NCBI RefSeq assembly: GCF_015712165.1
Contig: NZ_JADPZX010000001.1
Span: 5,964,001 to 6,028,000, forward strand
From: Streptomyces spinoverrucosus
GTDB lineage: Bacteria; Actinomycetota; Actinomycetes; Streptomycetales; Streptomycetaceae
Reading direction: 5' to 3'
DNA length: 64,000 bases
In this document: in pieces, positions 1 to 8,053 of the stretch
Numbering within the stretch: position 1 is the stretch's first letter
Layout of the letters: each line of letters opens with the position of its first letter
Notes under the pieces: generated by a model
Database searches by the model: none
What the model saw: the letters and a program-made list of their open reading frames with translations, nothing else
What the model was told of the DNA's origin: nothing
Translations under genes and position numbers: made by a program

Positions 1-185
1 ATGCTGAACAGCTCGATGAACCCGAGCCCGCGAGTCCAGAAGTCCACCGACGCCGCCAGATCGTTCGTGGGGATCGTCACGAACGCGGGCATTCCGTAGA
101 TGCCACGGAACGGCTCCGGCGGAACCGCGTCCGGGCCGGGGGGCGGCACGGGGCTCATCTCGAACGCGTTGTAGTAGTCGCTCAT
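1..185 (-). CDS. VOC (glyoxalase-fold) family protein, truncated by window edge
   Basis: Only the first 61 codons are inside the window; the gene runs off the left edge. The start ATG at 185 is preceded by a GGAGG-like site (complement of 190-200). The N-terminus is followed from about residue 35 by PAFVTIPTNDL and then DFWTRGLGFIELFS, the first beta-strand and helix of a vicinal-oxygen-chelate domain (glyoxalase, bleomycin-resistance or dioxygenase fold). The metal ligands and the rest of the domain are not visible, so the substrate cannot be proposed. Confidence 0.75.
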   Translation of the reverse strand, partial: MSDYYNAFEMSPVPPPGPDAVPPEPFRGIYGMPAFVTIPTNDLAASVDFWTRGLGFIELFS

Positions 186-249
186 GCACCCCACCCTCCG
201 GCCTCACGCGACGTGAGGGTCAAGCCGGGTCTGTCACGTGCAGCGTGGT

Positions 250-915
250 TCACTCACGGACGGTGCTGAGCGGGAATCCGCCGCTGCCGCCGCCCCGTGT
301 GTCCCCCACCTCGAAGGGGTCCCCGTTGGCCCGGACGGCATGGACGCTGAGCCATCCCTGGCCCGCGGGCGCGTCGTCGGCGGCGCTGATCCGGTACTCC
401 ACGATGCGGGTGCCGTTGGCGGGCAGGTCCTGCGCGCCGGAGGCGCCGGTCAGCGGCTGGAAGTCGTTGGCGACCACCAGTTCGACGGGCTGCCAGTCGC
501 CGTCGGGAGCCTCCCGCCGCTCCACCGTCAGCTTGGGCGGCTGCTCGCGTGCGTAGTTCAGCTCGACCTGGGCGGAGAGGGCGATGTCGCGGAGTGCCTG
601 GTCCGTGGTGTTGCAGAGCTTGACGAGGACGGTCTGCGGTTCGCCGCCGGGGCGGACTGCGGCGCCTTCGCTCGGGCCGGCGACCGTGGTGATCAGGTGG
701 CCGTTGGTCTTGTCGGCTTCGCCGGGCTTCGGGCAGGGCTTGGCTCGGAAGGCCGCGAAGCCGGGGTTCGGCGCTGCCTGCTCCGACGTTCCGGGCGAGG
801 ACGTGTCCTTGTCGCCGTCCGCCAGGGCTGACGGCCCCTCGCAGGCGGTGGTGCAGAGAATCACCGCCCCCGCGGTGGCGACGGCGAATCTGGCCCAGCG
901 TCTGTCTGCGCGCAC
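250..915 (-). CDS. Putative exported lipoprotein
   Basis: About 221 residues. A short basic N-terminus and a hydrophobic stretch end in a lipobox-like LCTTAC, followed by a low-complexity Asp/Ser/Thr linker, so the protein is probably a lipid-anchored exoprotein. The rest (PQTVLVKLCNTT, then a WQPVELVV strand pattern) looks like an Ig-like beta-sandwich. I do not recognise a family. The start is ambiguous: an ATG at 930 has no ribosome site, whereas the GTG at 915 lies 5 nt after a GAGGGGGG stretch and is preferred. The gap to the next upstream gene (931-948) contains a GATCAC/GTGATC inverted repeat. Confidence 0.7.
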   Translation of the reverse strand: MRADRRWARFAVATAGAVILCTTACEGPSALADGDKDTSSPGTSEQAAPNPGFAAFRAKPCPKPGEADKTNGHLITTVAGPSEGAAVRPGGEPQTVLVKLCNTTDQALRDIALSAQVELNYAREQPPKLTVERREAPDGDWQPVELVVANDFQPLTGASGAQDLPANGTRIVEYRISAADDAPAGQGWLSVHAVRANGDPFEVGDTRGGGSGGFPLSTVRE

Positions 916-948
916 GGATGCCCCCCTCATGGGATCACTGATCGGTGA

Positions 949-1170
949 TCACGACGCACTGGCGGTGCCGACGGTTGCGCCGCCAGGCGGTCGTACCGGC
1001 CAGATCAGCGCCTGGGCAACGATGACGTTCTCGCCGTTGAAGGTGACAGAAGGACCGGCGTGCAGTTCGTAGCCAAGGCCGATCGCCTCGCTGACACGCC
1101 GGCAGAACGCGGCGTCGTCGGGGCCGGTCAGGACTCGGTAGACGGGCAATCCGTCCGGTGGTGTGCTCAT
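949..1170 (-). CDS. DUF1737 domain protein
   Basis: A 73-residue protein matching the DUF1737 family along its whole length: YRVLTGPDDAAFCRRVSEA, then GLGYELHAGPSVTFNG and VIVAQALIWP. The family occurs in many bacteria, usually as a stand-alone small protein, and its function is unknown. The start at 1170 has only a weak ribosome site. It may be co-transcribed with the lipoprotein gene 18 bp downstream. The 90-bp region 1171-1260 separates it from a divergent membrane-protein gene and must carry both promoters. Confidence 0.8.
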   Translation of the reverse strand: MSTPPDGLPVYRVLTGPDDAAFCRRVSEAIGLGYELHAGPSVTFNGENVIVAQALIWPVRPPGGATVGTASAS

Positions 1171-1260
1171 GAAAGAAAGAATCTCAGGCCGGTTTCGCGC
1201 TGACTACGAGGTCCCGGCACGCCTCTGCCTCGGTCAAGGAACCGCGGGCCGTTCGCCCGC

Positions 1261-2196
1261 GTGATCGTGGGAGTGACGCAGACGAAGGAAGCGGGGCTCG
1301 CGGTCGTCCAGCTGGCAGTCGTCTGGCTGTTTGGATGCTTGCTGACCGGCGTGCAGTTGGAGGCGGTGCTTGTTGCTCTCTTCGTCGGTGGGGTGGCTCC
1401 GGTCGCCGCCGTCGGTGCCGGTGTGGCGGCTCTGGGGGTGGCCGCGTTCGCGGGTGTTGGGGCCGGCGCTCGCGCGGTCGTGCCGCTCACGCGTCGAAGG
1501 CGCGGCCTGTGGACGTGGGCGGTGAGTGTGTACGCGCTCGGTACGGTCGGCGCGTTCGGGGTGGTCGTGGTGAACTTCCAGATCAATCGCCTGGAGAGCG
1601 GTCTGCTGCTCCATCCGGCCGGCGGCGCCTGTTACGCCCTCGCCGCCGCGCTCTTTCTCCCCGGTATCCGGGTCAGGCTGGGCGCTCTCGGCGCGGCGGT
1701 CGTCCTCGCCGTCGGGGGAGCGTATGGCGCCTGGGCCGCCTCGCAGCCGCCCACCCTTGACGAATGGATCAACGTCAACGGCGTGGATCGCGGCCTGCTC
1801 CGCGTCGGTGATCCGCCGCCGGGTTACACACTGCGGGTTCTGGGCGCGAGCGAGGACGGCTTCGGCGCCGACTACGAGCGGCCCCACTCGGACCGACTCC
1901 ACCTCGCCGTGGCCCGCGCGGGACAGGACACCCGGCGCGTCGACGCCCGCGGCTGCCCCGTCCCCTTCGGCGAACCGATCCACTGCACGGACGACGGCGC
2001 AGGGCGACAGCTGCTGACGTACGAGGGTGGCCATCAGCATCAGGAACTGCGGTTGCGCCGGGGTGGGTTGAGCTACACCGTGACCTTGCAGGGCAGCGAC
2101 AACGACCTGACGGCAGCCCGGCGCATCCTGGCGACGCTCAGACCGGCGACCGACAGGGAGCTCGACGGGCTGCGGGAGCTGCCGATGCGGCGATGA
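1261..2196 (+). CDS. Hypothetical integral membrane protein with exported C-terminal domain
   Basis: About 311 residues. The N-terminal half has four or five hydrophobic segments (roughly residues 12-30, 35-75, 85-105, 117-135 and 138-158). A basic RRRR loop before residue 85 suggests orientation. The C-terminal 150 residues are soluble and start with an acidic TLDEWINVNG region. Two cysteines about 15 residues apart (near 229 and 243) could form a disulfide if this part is outside the cell. I recognise no named family. The start is the first of three closely spaced GTG codons (1261, 1267, 1273), so the exact N-terminus is uncertain. Confidence 0.65.
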   Translation: MIVGVTQTKEAGLAVVQLAVVWLFGCLLTGVQLEAVLVALFVGGVAPVAAVGAGVAALGVAAFAGVGAGARAVVPLTRRRRGLWTWAVSVYALGTVGAFGVVVVNFQINRLESGLLLHPAGGACYALAAALFLPGIRVRLGALGAAVVLAVGGAYGAWAASQPPTLDEWINVNGVDRGLLRVGDPPPGYTLRVLGASEDGFGADYERPHSDRLHLAVARAGQDTRRVDARGCPVPFGEPIHCTDDGAGRQLLTYEGGHQHQELRLRRGGLSYTVTLQGSDNDLTAARRILATLRPATDRELDGLRELPMRR

Positions 2197-2201
2197 GCAC
2201 G

Positions 2202-2618
2202 CTATGCGGACGCCCAGCCGCTCCACCGGTCGACCCGGACGGCGACCGCGGGACCCTGGGGAGGGGCGCCCCTGTACTGGTCGTACCTGCCGCACAGCAG
2301 CTCGACGGCGTGCCGGCGTTCCGCCCCGTCCTCCAGGACCTCCCCCCGACCGTCGGCACGGGCCCACCACAGCGCCGACCAGTCGTCGTCGTAGTGGTCG
2401 ACCAGCACCGCGACCGAGGGGTTCTCCCGGAGGTTCCGCAAGCGCCGCAGGTTCCAGGTGCTCTTGGGCTTGTGGTCCACGGCGAAGTACAGCACGTCGT
2501 CGAGGACGGCGAAGGTCACCGGTACGGCGTGCGGCACCCCGCCCGCGTCGGCTGTCGCCAGCCGGGCGACGGGCGAGGTGATGAAACGTTGCCTGGCGTC
2601 GAGGGGCGACAGCTTCAT
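2202..2618 (-). CDS. PPOX-class F420/FMN-dependent protein, TIGR03668-like
   Basis: A 138-residue split-barrel flavin-binding protein. It opens with the typical LDARQRFITSPVARLATA, then VPHAVPVTFAV and DVLYFAVDHKPKS, and has VAVLVDHYDDDWSALWWAR in the second half. That arrangement is the pyridoxamine-oxidase-like class that in actinobacteria usually binds F420. The substrate is unknown. The gene is convergent with the membrane-protein gene ending 5 bp away and sits head to tail after the exported protein gene at 2653. It has no strong ribosome site at 2618. Confidence 0.8.
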   Translation of the reverse strand: MKLSPLDARQRFITSPVARLATADAGGVPHAVPVTFAVLDDVLYFAVDHKPKSTWNLRRLRNLRENPSVAVLVDHYDDDWSALWWARADGRGEVLEDGAERRHAVELLCGRYDQYRGAPPQGPAVAVRVDRWSGWASA

Positions 2619-2652
2619 AAGGCCACCGTAGCCAACGGCTGACCGACGTGTG

Positions 2653-3597
2653 TCAGAGCGGAACCGCCACCCCGTTGAAGGTCGTCTCCGGCGTCTGCGG
2701 GCTGGTGAAGCGGGCGTTGACCAGGTACAGGCGGTCGCCGTAGCGGGCCGCGGTGGTGGGGACGTCGAAGCGGGGGTCGGTGATCGTGCGGGTCAGGGTG
2801 GCCGTGCGCAGGTCACGGGAGAGGGTCCAGACGCTGATCAGGTTGAGGCGGTTCTGGACGACGTACAGGGTGTGGCCGATGCGGACCAGGCCGTCGCCGT
2901 TCCCGACCGAGTCCGCGCCGGCGAGGGTGATCTTCGTGGCCGAGCCGGACTTGAGGGATACGTGGTACAGCTCGCCCGGCGTGCTCTTCACGACGATCAG
3001 GCCACGGCCGTCGGGGGTCGCCACGATGCCGTTGGCGTTGATGACGTCGGGCGTCTGCGTCCAGTCGCCCGTGAGGGGCAGGGCGCGGACCTTGCCGTCG
3101 CGGTCGCGCGGGACGCCGTAGAGGACCGCCGCGCGGGAGTCCGTGAACCATGCGCGGTCGCCCGTCAGGATCACGTCGTTGATGAACTGGCCCGAAGTGG
3201 CGGATAGTTGGTACGTACGTATCAGGCGTCCCGTGCGGGAGTCGTGCACGCGAGCCGTGCCGCCGCCGCCCCCGGCCACGTACAGCAGGCCGTCGCGGTC
3301 CAGCTTCAGGCCGATCGACACCGTGCCGGTCGTTCCGGGGTGGACGGTCTCGTACTCGCCCGTGCGCAGGTCCGTGCGGAGGATGGCGCCGTTGGCGCGG
3401 GAGCCCATGTAGGCGTACGGCTTGCTGCCGATGGTGATGCCCTCGGGGAGGAAGCCGTCGGGGAGCGGGAACTCCGTCGGCCAGGTGGTCTTCGTGCCGG
3501 CCCGCGCCGTGCCGGTTCCGGCGGCCACCGTGAGCGCTGCGGCGGCCGCACCGCCGAGCACGGCGCGCCGGGACGGCTGGGGGTGGTTCCGAGTCAT
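2653..3597 (-). CDS. Tat-exported SMP-30/beta-propeller-type protein
   Basis: About 314 residues. The chosen start (ATG at 3597) has a GGAGG site 8 nt upstream; a longer reading frame to 3657 has none. The N-terminus carries a twin-arginine signal (SRRAVLGGAAAAALTVAAG) ending near an ARA cleavage site. The mature part has repeating strands such as GLLYVAGGGGGTARVHDSRTG, VIATPDGRGL-like and IGHTLYVVQNRLNLISVW, typical of an SMP-30/gluconolactonase-like six-bladed propeller. Streptomyces homologues are often labelled superoxide dismutase, which the sequence does not support. The substrate is unknown. Confidence 0.72.
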   Translation of the reverse strand: MTRNHPQPSRRAVLGGAAAAALTVAAGTGTARAGTKTTWPTEFPLPDGFLPEGITIGSKPYAYMGSRANGAILRTDLRTGEYETVHPGTTGTVSIGLKLDRDGLLYVAGGGGGTARVHDSRTGRLIRTYQLSATSGQFINDVILTGDRAWFTDSRAAVLYGVPRDRDGKVRALPLTGDWTQTPDVINANGIVATPDGRGLIVVKSTPGELYHVSLKSGSATKITLAGADSVGNGDGLVRIGHTLYVVQNRLNLISVWTLSRDLRTATLTRTITDPRFDVPTTAARYGDRLYLVNARFTSPQTPETTFNGVAVPL

Positions 3598-3792
3598 GGT
3601 TCGTGCCTCCGTGGAAGGTGGGGCATGAAGGGTCGGTGGGACTCGATGAAACTCCACGTTCCCGGCGGGCTCGACCGACTCGGCGAACTCGACAGGAACT
3701 CGACAGCGACTGGCTGGGCCGCTGCCTTCAGGCGTCCGCCTTCAAGCGTCCTCGCGTCCCACCGACATCTCAAACCAGCCTCACCGGGGGCG

Positions 3793-4953
3793 CTACGACC
3801 GGAACGGGCCCGTCACCTCGTACGTGATGCCGCCGGACGAGCTGCCGCTCGTGCCCCGCTGGCTGGAGAAGTACAGGCGCCGGCCGTCGGGGGAGAACGC
3901 CGGGCCGGTGATCTCCGAGCCGGACTGGCCGTCGATGCGCAGGAACGGGGCGATCACGTCGTCCGGTGTGATCACGCAGATCTCCATGTTGCCGCCGTCC
4001 TCCGCGACGAACAGGTCACCGGAGGCGGAGCCGGTGATGTTGTCGACGCCGGTGAGGGGGGCCGTGCCGGAGGTGACGAGGGAGTCGTCGTAGGCCAGCT
4101 CGTAGGTGTTCGACGTCAGGTTGACCTGCCAGACGCGGTTGTCGCCCTTCGTCGTGAACCACACCTTGTCGTCGGCGTAGTGGCAGCCCTCGCCGCCGTT
4201 GAAGGACTTCGAGCCCGAGACCTGGGTGCGGGTGGTCGTCGGGGAGCCGTCGGGGTCGGGCACGTTCGCCCAGGTGAACGAGCCCGACGTGGCGGATCCG
4301 GCCATCATGACCTGGAGCGTGCCGGAGGACAGGTCGCCCCACGTCGTCGGGACGAAGCGGTAGAAGCGGCCGTTCGTCTCGTCCTCGGTCAGGTAGATCA
4401 CCTTGCGCACCGGGTCGGCGGCCGCAGCCTCGTGCTTGAAGCGGCCCATCGCGTCGCGGCGGATCGCCGCCTTCGTGCCCCACGGGTCCGTCTCGTAGAC
4501 GTAGCCGCGGGACACCTCCTCGCAGGACAGCCAGGTGTTCCACGGGGTCTTGCCGCCCGCGCAGTTGGTGCGGGTGTTGGAGAGGATGCGGTAGGCGGCG
4601 GTGATCGCGCCGGTCGAGGAGAACTTGACCGCGCTCACCCCGCCGCCGGGGTTGATCTCCGAGTTGGAGACGTAGATCCAGCCGCTGCCGTCGGCGTAGC
4701 AGGCGCCGCCGTCGGGGGCGTTGTGCCAGGTGTACGACGTGCCGGGCACCGTCTGGCCGGAGCGGGCGATCACCCGGCTGGTGAAGCCGCTGGGGAGTCT
4801 GATGCCGTTGGCGTCGGGGGAGCCGAGGGGTCCGTAGGGGCCGGTGCCGGGCTGGGCGGGAGCCGCGTAGGCGGCGCCGCGCCACAGGGTTCCGCCGAGG
4901 ACGGCCGACGAGCCGCCGAGCACGGCCGCGCGGAGGAGGGTACGACGTTCCAC
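3793..4953 (-). CDS. PhoX-family (DUF839) Tat-exported phosphatase-like protein
   Basis: A 386-residue protein with a twin-arginine signal (ERRTLLRAAVLGGSS). PhoX-family landmarks follow in order: DANGIRLPSGF, NTWLSCEEVSRGYVYETDPWG, GRFKHEAAAADP, YLTEDETNGRFYRFVP, FNGGEGCHYADDKVWFTTKGDNRVW and FVAEDGGNMEI. PhoX enzymes are calcium/iron alkaline phosphatases exported folded through Tat. This protein is shorter than classical PhoX (over 600 residues), so phosphatase activity is only suggested. It lies upstream of the Tat protein gene at 2653 but 195 bp away, so probably in its own unit. No convincing PHO box was seen in 4954-5041. Confidence 0.78.
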   Translation of the reverse strand: MERRTLLRAAVLGGSSAVLGGTLWRGAAYAAPAQPGTGPYGPLGSPDANGIRLPSGFTSRVIARSGQTVPGTSYTWHNAPDGGACYADGSGWIYVSNSEINPGGGVSAVKFSSTGAITAAYRILSNTRTNCAGGKTPWNTWLSCEEVSRGYVYETDPWGTKAAIRRDAMGRFKHEAAAADPVRKVIYLTEDETNGRFYRFVPTTWGDLSSGTLQVMMAGSATSGSFTWANVPDPDGSPTTTRTQVSGSKSFNGGEGCHYADDKVWFTTKGDNRVWQVNLTSNTYELAYDDSLVTSGTAPLTGVDNITGSASGDLFVAEDGGNMEICVITPDDVIAPFLRIDGQSGSEITGPAFSPDGRRLYFSSQRGTSGSSSGGITYEVTGPFRS

Positions 4954-5041
4954 GATCTCTCCAAGAGGGGTCGTGACCGCCCCGCCGCCGGGCCGCGGCG
5001 GGGGTCGTGCGGCAGGACCCTAGGGGAGCGTGGTTGACGGG

Positions 5042-6553
5042 TCATGGACAGGTCGTGACGCGTCGGCGTCCAGAGCTCCCCTCACCCGTCGGCACCCCTC
5101 GCTCACGCCTTCCCGAGCCGGCGGAGCCGCTCTCCCGCACCTCACCCGGCGACTCCGCCGACGGCAGGCGGACCACCGCGTCCAGGCCGCCCGTGGCCGC
5201 GGGGCGCAGGGTGACCTCGCCGCCGCTCGCGTGGGCCAGGCGCTGGACCAGGGACAGGCCGAGGCCCGTGCCGCCCTTGGGGGCACCCGGTGCGCGCCAG
5301 AAGCGGTCGAAGGCGCGGGCGCGCTGCTCCGCCGTCATACCCGGGCCCTCGTCGGTGACATGGAGGTCGACCCAGCTGGGTCGGCTGTCGCGCAGGGGGC
5401 GGCGGGTCGGGACCACCAGCCGTAGCTCCATCGTGACCGTGCTGCCGGCGGGGGAGGCCCGCAGGGCGTTGGACAGGAGGTTGTCCAGGATCTGTTCGAC
5501 GGCTCCGGGGAGCGCGAGGACCGGGCCGACACTGCCGGCGAAGAGGACCAGCGAGACGTCCTCGCGGGCGAACAGCGGCTGCCAGGTGCGGTGCCGTTCC
5601 GCGCACACCTCGCCCACGTCGACCGGACCGGGCAGGGTCGCGTCCTCCTCCAGGCGGGCCATCGCCAGCAGGCCCTCCACCATGCGGGCCAGCCGGTCGG
5701 TCTCGGTGACGGCGGCGGCCAGGCCCGGCCGGGCGCGGCGGGCCACGGCGGGTTCGAGGTTCTCCAGGCGCAGGCGGAGGGCGGCCAGTGGGGTCTTCAG
5801 CTGGTGGGACGCCTCGCCCGCGAACGCGCGCTGGGAGGCCAGGAGATGTTCGAGGCGGGCCGCGGTGCGGTTGAAGGCGGCGGCCAGGCTGCGTACCTCC
5901 GGCGGTCCCGAGGTGACCGGCACGCCGGCGGAGACGCCGCCGTCCGCCAGCCGGTGCGCCGCCTCCTCCAACCGCCGGATGGGACGGCCGGCCCAGCGCG
6001 CGAACGCGAAGGCCACGGCCGCGACCCAGGTGAGGACGGCCAGGCCCACGAAGGCCAGCAGCAGCCACACCCGGTGCACGCGCGCGTGCACCGCGTCCGT
6101 CGGGAGCGTGATGCGTACGGCGCCCTGTGCCGCCGGCTGTCCGACGGGGGCCGCCACGGACAGGTGGTGCACCCCGCCGATCGTGGTCGCGTGGACGTCC
6201 GTGCCGTCCCGGCCGCGCAGGGCGGCGGCGACCTCGGGGCTGTCGGCCAGGGCGCGTTCCTCCCGGTACGACAGCCGGGGCGAGGCCGCCAGCAGGGTGC
6301 CGTCCGCGTCCAGCACGACGACCTGCCCGCCGATGCGCTCGGCGCACCGCTCGGTCCGTTCGACGAGTTCGGCGCGGCGCCGGGCCGCCAGCGACAGCTC
6401 GGCGAACGCGGCCACCGCGTCCACCTCGTCCTTCGCGGAGTTGACGATGCGCTCCCGCTCCGCCCGTGAGTAGACGAACCCCAGCGGGATCTCCAGGCCG
6501 ACCAGGACAAGGGCGGCGAGGCTCAGATAACTCAGCAGCAGACGGCGGGTCAT
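5042..6553 (-). CDS. Sensor histidine kinase of an OmpR-type two-component system
   Basis: About 503 residues, starting at ATG 6553 inside the stop of the regulator (ATGA overlap). The order is TM1 (residues 4-25), an extracytoplasmic sensor of about 140 residues, TM2 (about 168-190), HAMP, the H-box SHQLKTPLAALRLR with the phospho-acceptor histidine, the N-box DNLLSNALRASP, a D-box DEGPGM and the G-box GTGLGLSLVQRLA. The signal is unknown. The neighbouring divergent carbonic anhydrase-SulP operon makes CO2/bicarbonate or pH a reasonable guess. The last 40 residues are low-complexity. Confidence 0.9.
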   Translation of the reverse strand: MTRRLLLSYLSLAALVLVGLEIPLGFVYSRAERERIVNSAKDEVDAVAAFAELSLAARRRAELVERTERCAERIGGQVVVLDADGTLLAASPRLSYREERALADSPEVAAALRGRDGTDVHATTIGGVHHLSVAAPVGQPAAQGAVRITLPTDAVHARVHRVWLLLAFVGLAVLTWVAAVAFAFARWAGRPIRRLEEAAHRLADGGVSAGVPVTSGPPEVRSLAAAFNRTAARLEHLLASQRAFAGEASHQLKTPLAALRLRLENLEPAVARRARPGLAAAVTETDRLARMVEGLLAMARLEEDATLPGPVDVGEVCAERHRTWQPLFAREDVSLVLFAGSVGPVLALPGAVEQILDNLLSNALRASPAGSTVTMELRLVVPTRRPLRDSRPSWVDLHVTDEGPGMTAEQRARAFDRFWRAPGAPKGGTGLGLSLVQRLAHASGGEVTLRPAATGGLDAVVRLPSAESPGEVRESGSAGSGRRERGVPTGEGSSGRRRVTTCP

Positions 6554-7233
6554 GAGGAACCGTCGGCGGGATTCACGGCGAGACGGAAGCCGACGCCCCG
6601 CAGGGTCTGGATCCACGCCGGGTGGCCGAGCTTGCGGCGCAGGGTGGCCACATGCACGTCCAGCGTCTTGGTCGGGCCGTCGTAGTGCTCGTCCCAGACC
6701 CGGTTGAGGATCTGCTGCCGCGAGTACACCGCCCCGGCGTCCTCGGAGAGCAGCGCCAGCAGTTCGAACTCCTTCGGCGTCAGCGTGACCGGCTCCTCGC
6801 CGACCCACACCTGCCGGGTCCGCCGGTCCACGACCAGCGGGCCGACGTCGTACGACGGTTCCTGGTCGCCCGACTGCGGGGTGTGACGCCGGAGCACCGC
6901 CCGGATGCGGGCCACCAACTCCCGTACGCTGAACGGTTTCGCCAGATAGTCGTCGGCGCCCAGCTCCAGGCCCAGCACCCGGTCGGCCTCCTCACCGCGC
7001 GCGCTGAGGATGATGACGGGCACGTCGCAGGCCTGGCGGATGCCCCGGCAGACGTCGATGCCGTCGATGTCGGGCAGGCCGAGGTCCAGCAGCACGACGT
7101 CGCCGTACGGCCCCGCCAGCCCCTCGGCGCCGGTGGCGACACGGTGGACCGTCAGACCGAAGTGCCGCAGTCCGTCGGCGAGCGGTTCGGCAATCGTCTC
7201 GTCGTCCTCGATGAGCAGCACTCGTACGCCCAT
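6550..7233 (-). CDS. OmpR/PhoB-family response regulator
   Basis: About 227 residues from the ATG at 7233, which has an AGGA site and begins directly with the receiver domain (MGVRVLLIEDDE); an upstream in-frame start at 7269 adds 12 poorly fitting residues. Receiver landmarks are the acidic pair in EDDE, the phosphorylated Asp in LLDLGLPDIDG, ILSARGEEADR and the Lys of LAKPFS. The winged helix has LTPKEFELLALL, NRVWDEHYDGPTKTLDVHV and LRRKLG, followed by the TLRGVGFRL tip. It is translationally coupled to its kinase. The intergenic DNA shared with the divergent carbonic anhydrase gene is a natural target. Confidence 0.92.
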   Translation of the reverse strand: MGVRVLLIEDDETIAEPLADGLRHFGLTVHRVATGAEGLAGPYGDVVLLDLGLPDIDGIDVCRGIRQACDVPVIILSARGEEADRVLGLELGADDYLAKPFSVRELVARIRAVLRRHTPQSGDQEPSYDVGPLVVDRRTRQVWVGEEPVTLTPKEFELLALLSEDAGAVYSRQQILNRVWDEHYDGPTKTLDVHVATLRRKLGHPAWIQTLRGVGFRLAVNPADGSS

Positions 7234-7429
7234 GGCGTCCTGTCTCTCGAATTGAAGGTTTCGCGACACGCTACAAGAGAATGCACACTCGGCGACGGCG
7301 ATTCGAGGCTTTGTGAAATGGCCCTCAGAAACCGCTTGTATTCGGGGCCTTAGTGTTTTCCTAACCTTCCTCTGTACATCGCTCCCCTACGGTCGCAGCT
7401 CCAGGTCGGAACCCATGGCAGGAGGCAGA

Positions 7430-8053
7430 ATGAAGGCGTTGCTGGACCGTGCCCGGTCGTTCAGGCGGCGGGTCGACTTCGAGGGCGACGAATACCGGAA
7501 ACTGGCCGTCGGGCAATTTCCCGAGGCCTTGTTCATTACCTGCTCGGACTCCCGGGTGATTCCCGCGCTGATCACCGGCGCACGGCCCGGCGAGATATTC
7601 GAGCTGCGAAATGCGGGCAATATTGTGCCGCCGCACGGCGAGCACGGGCAGCATTCGGCCGCCTCCGGAGAGGCCGCCACCATCGAATACGCGCTGCAGG
7701 TGCTCGGCGTTCAGGACGTCGTGGTGTGTGGCCATTCCCACTGCGGTGCCATGGGCGCGATCACACACGGCGCCGACCTGTCCGGGTTGCCGCAGGTGGA
7801 CGCCTGGCTCGACCACGCCCGGCCGGGGCTGGAGCCGGCGCTCGGGGACGCCGGGGCGACCGGGGACTTCGCGTTGCGCGAGGTCGTGCAGCTCAACGTG
7901 CGCAACCAACTCGACGTCCTGCACGGCTATCCGGTCGTCCGGCGGCTGCTCGACGAGGGGCGGCTGCGGCTGCACGGCTGGTACTACGAGATCGACACCG
8001 GCACGGTCCACGAACTGGACGAGGACGGCCGGTTCCGGGTGCACGGGTCATGA
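7430..8053 (+). CDS. Beta-class carbonic anhydrase
   Basis: About 207 residues. The start at 7430 is set by an AGGAGG 5 nt upstream; longer in-frame extensions to 7313 lack a site. It interconverts CO2 and bicarbonate. Zinc ligands and the catalytic dyad are visible: the Cys, Asp and Arg of ITCSDSRVIP, then LRNAGNIVPP, and the His-x2-Cys of VVCGHSHCGAMGA. The 3' end overlaps the start of the SulP transporter gene (ATGA at 8050-8053), so the two are translationally coupled and probably form a bicarbonate transport/hydration pair. Confidence 0.93.
   Translation: MKALLDRARSFRRRVDFEGDEYRKLAVGQFPEALFITCSDSRVIPALITGARPGEIFELRNAGNIVPPHGEHGQHSAASGEAATIEYALQVLGVQDVVVCGHSHCGAMGAITHGADLSGLPQVDAWLDHARPGLEPALGDAGATGDFALREVVQLNVRNQLDVLHGYPVVRRLLDEGRLRLHGWYYEIDTGTVHELDEDGRFRVHGS

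Noticed and set aside
4954..5041. PHO box upstream of the PhoX-like gene
   Set aside because: No pair of GTTCACC-like direct repeats with 11-bp period could be made out.
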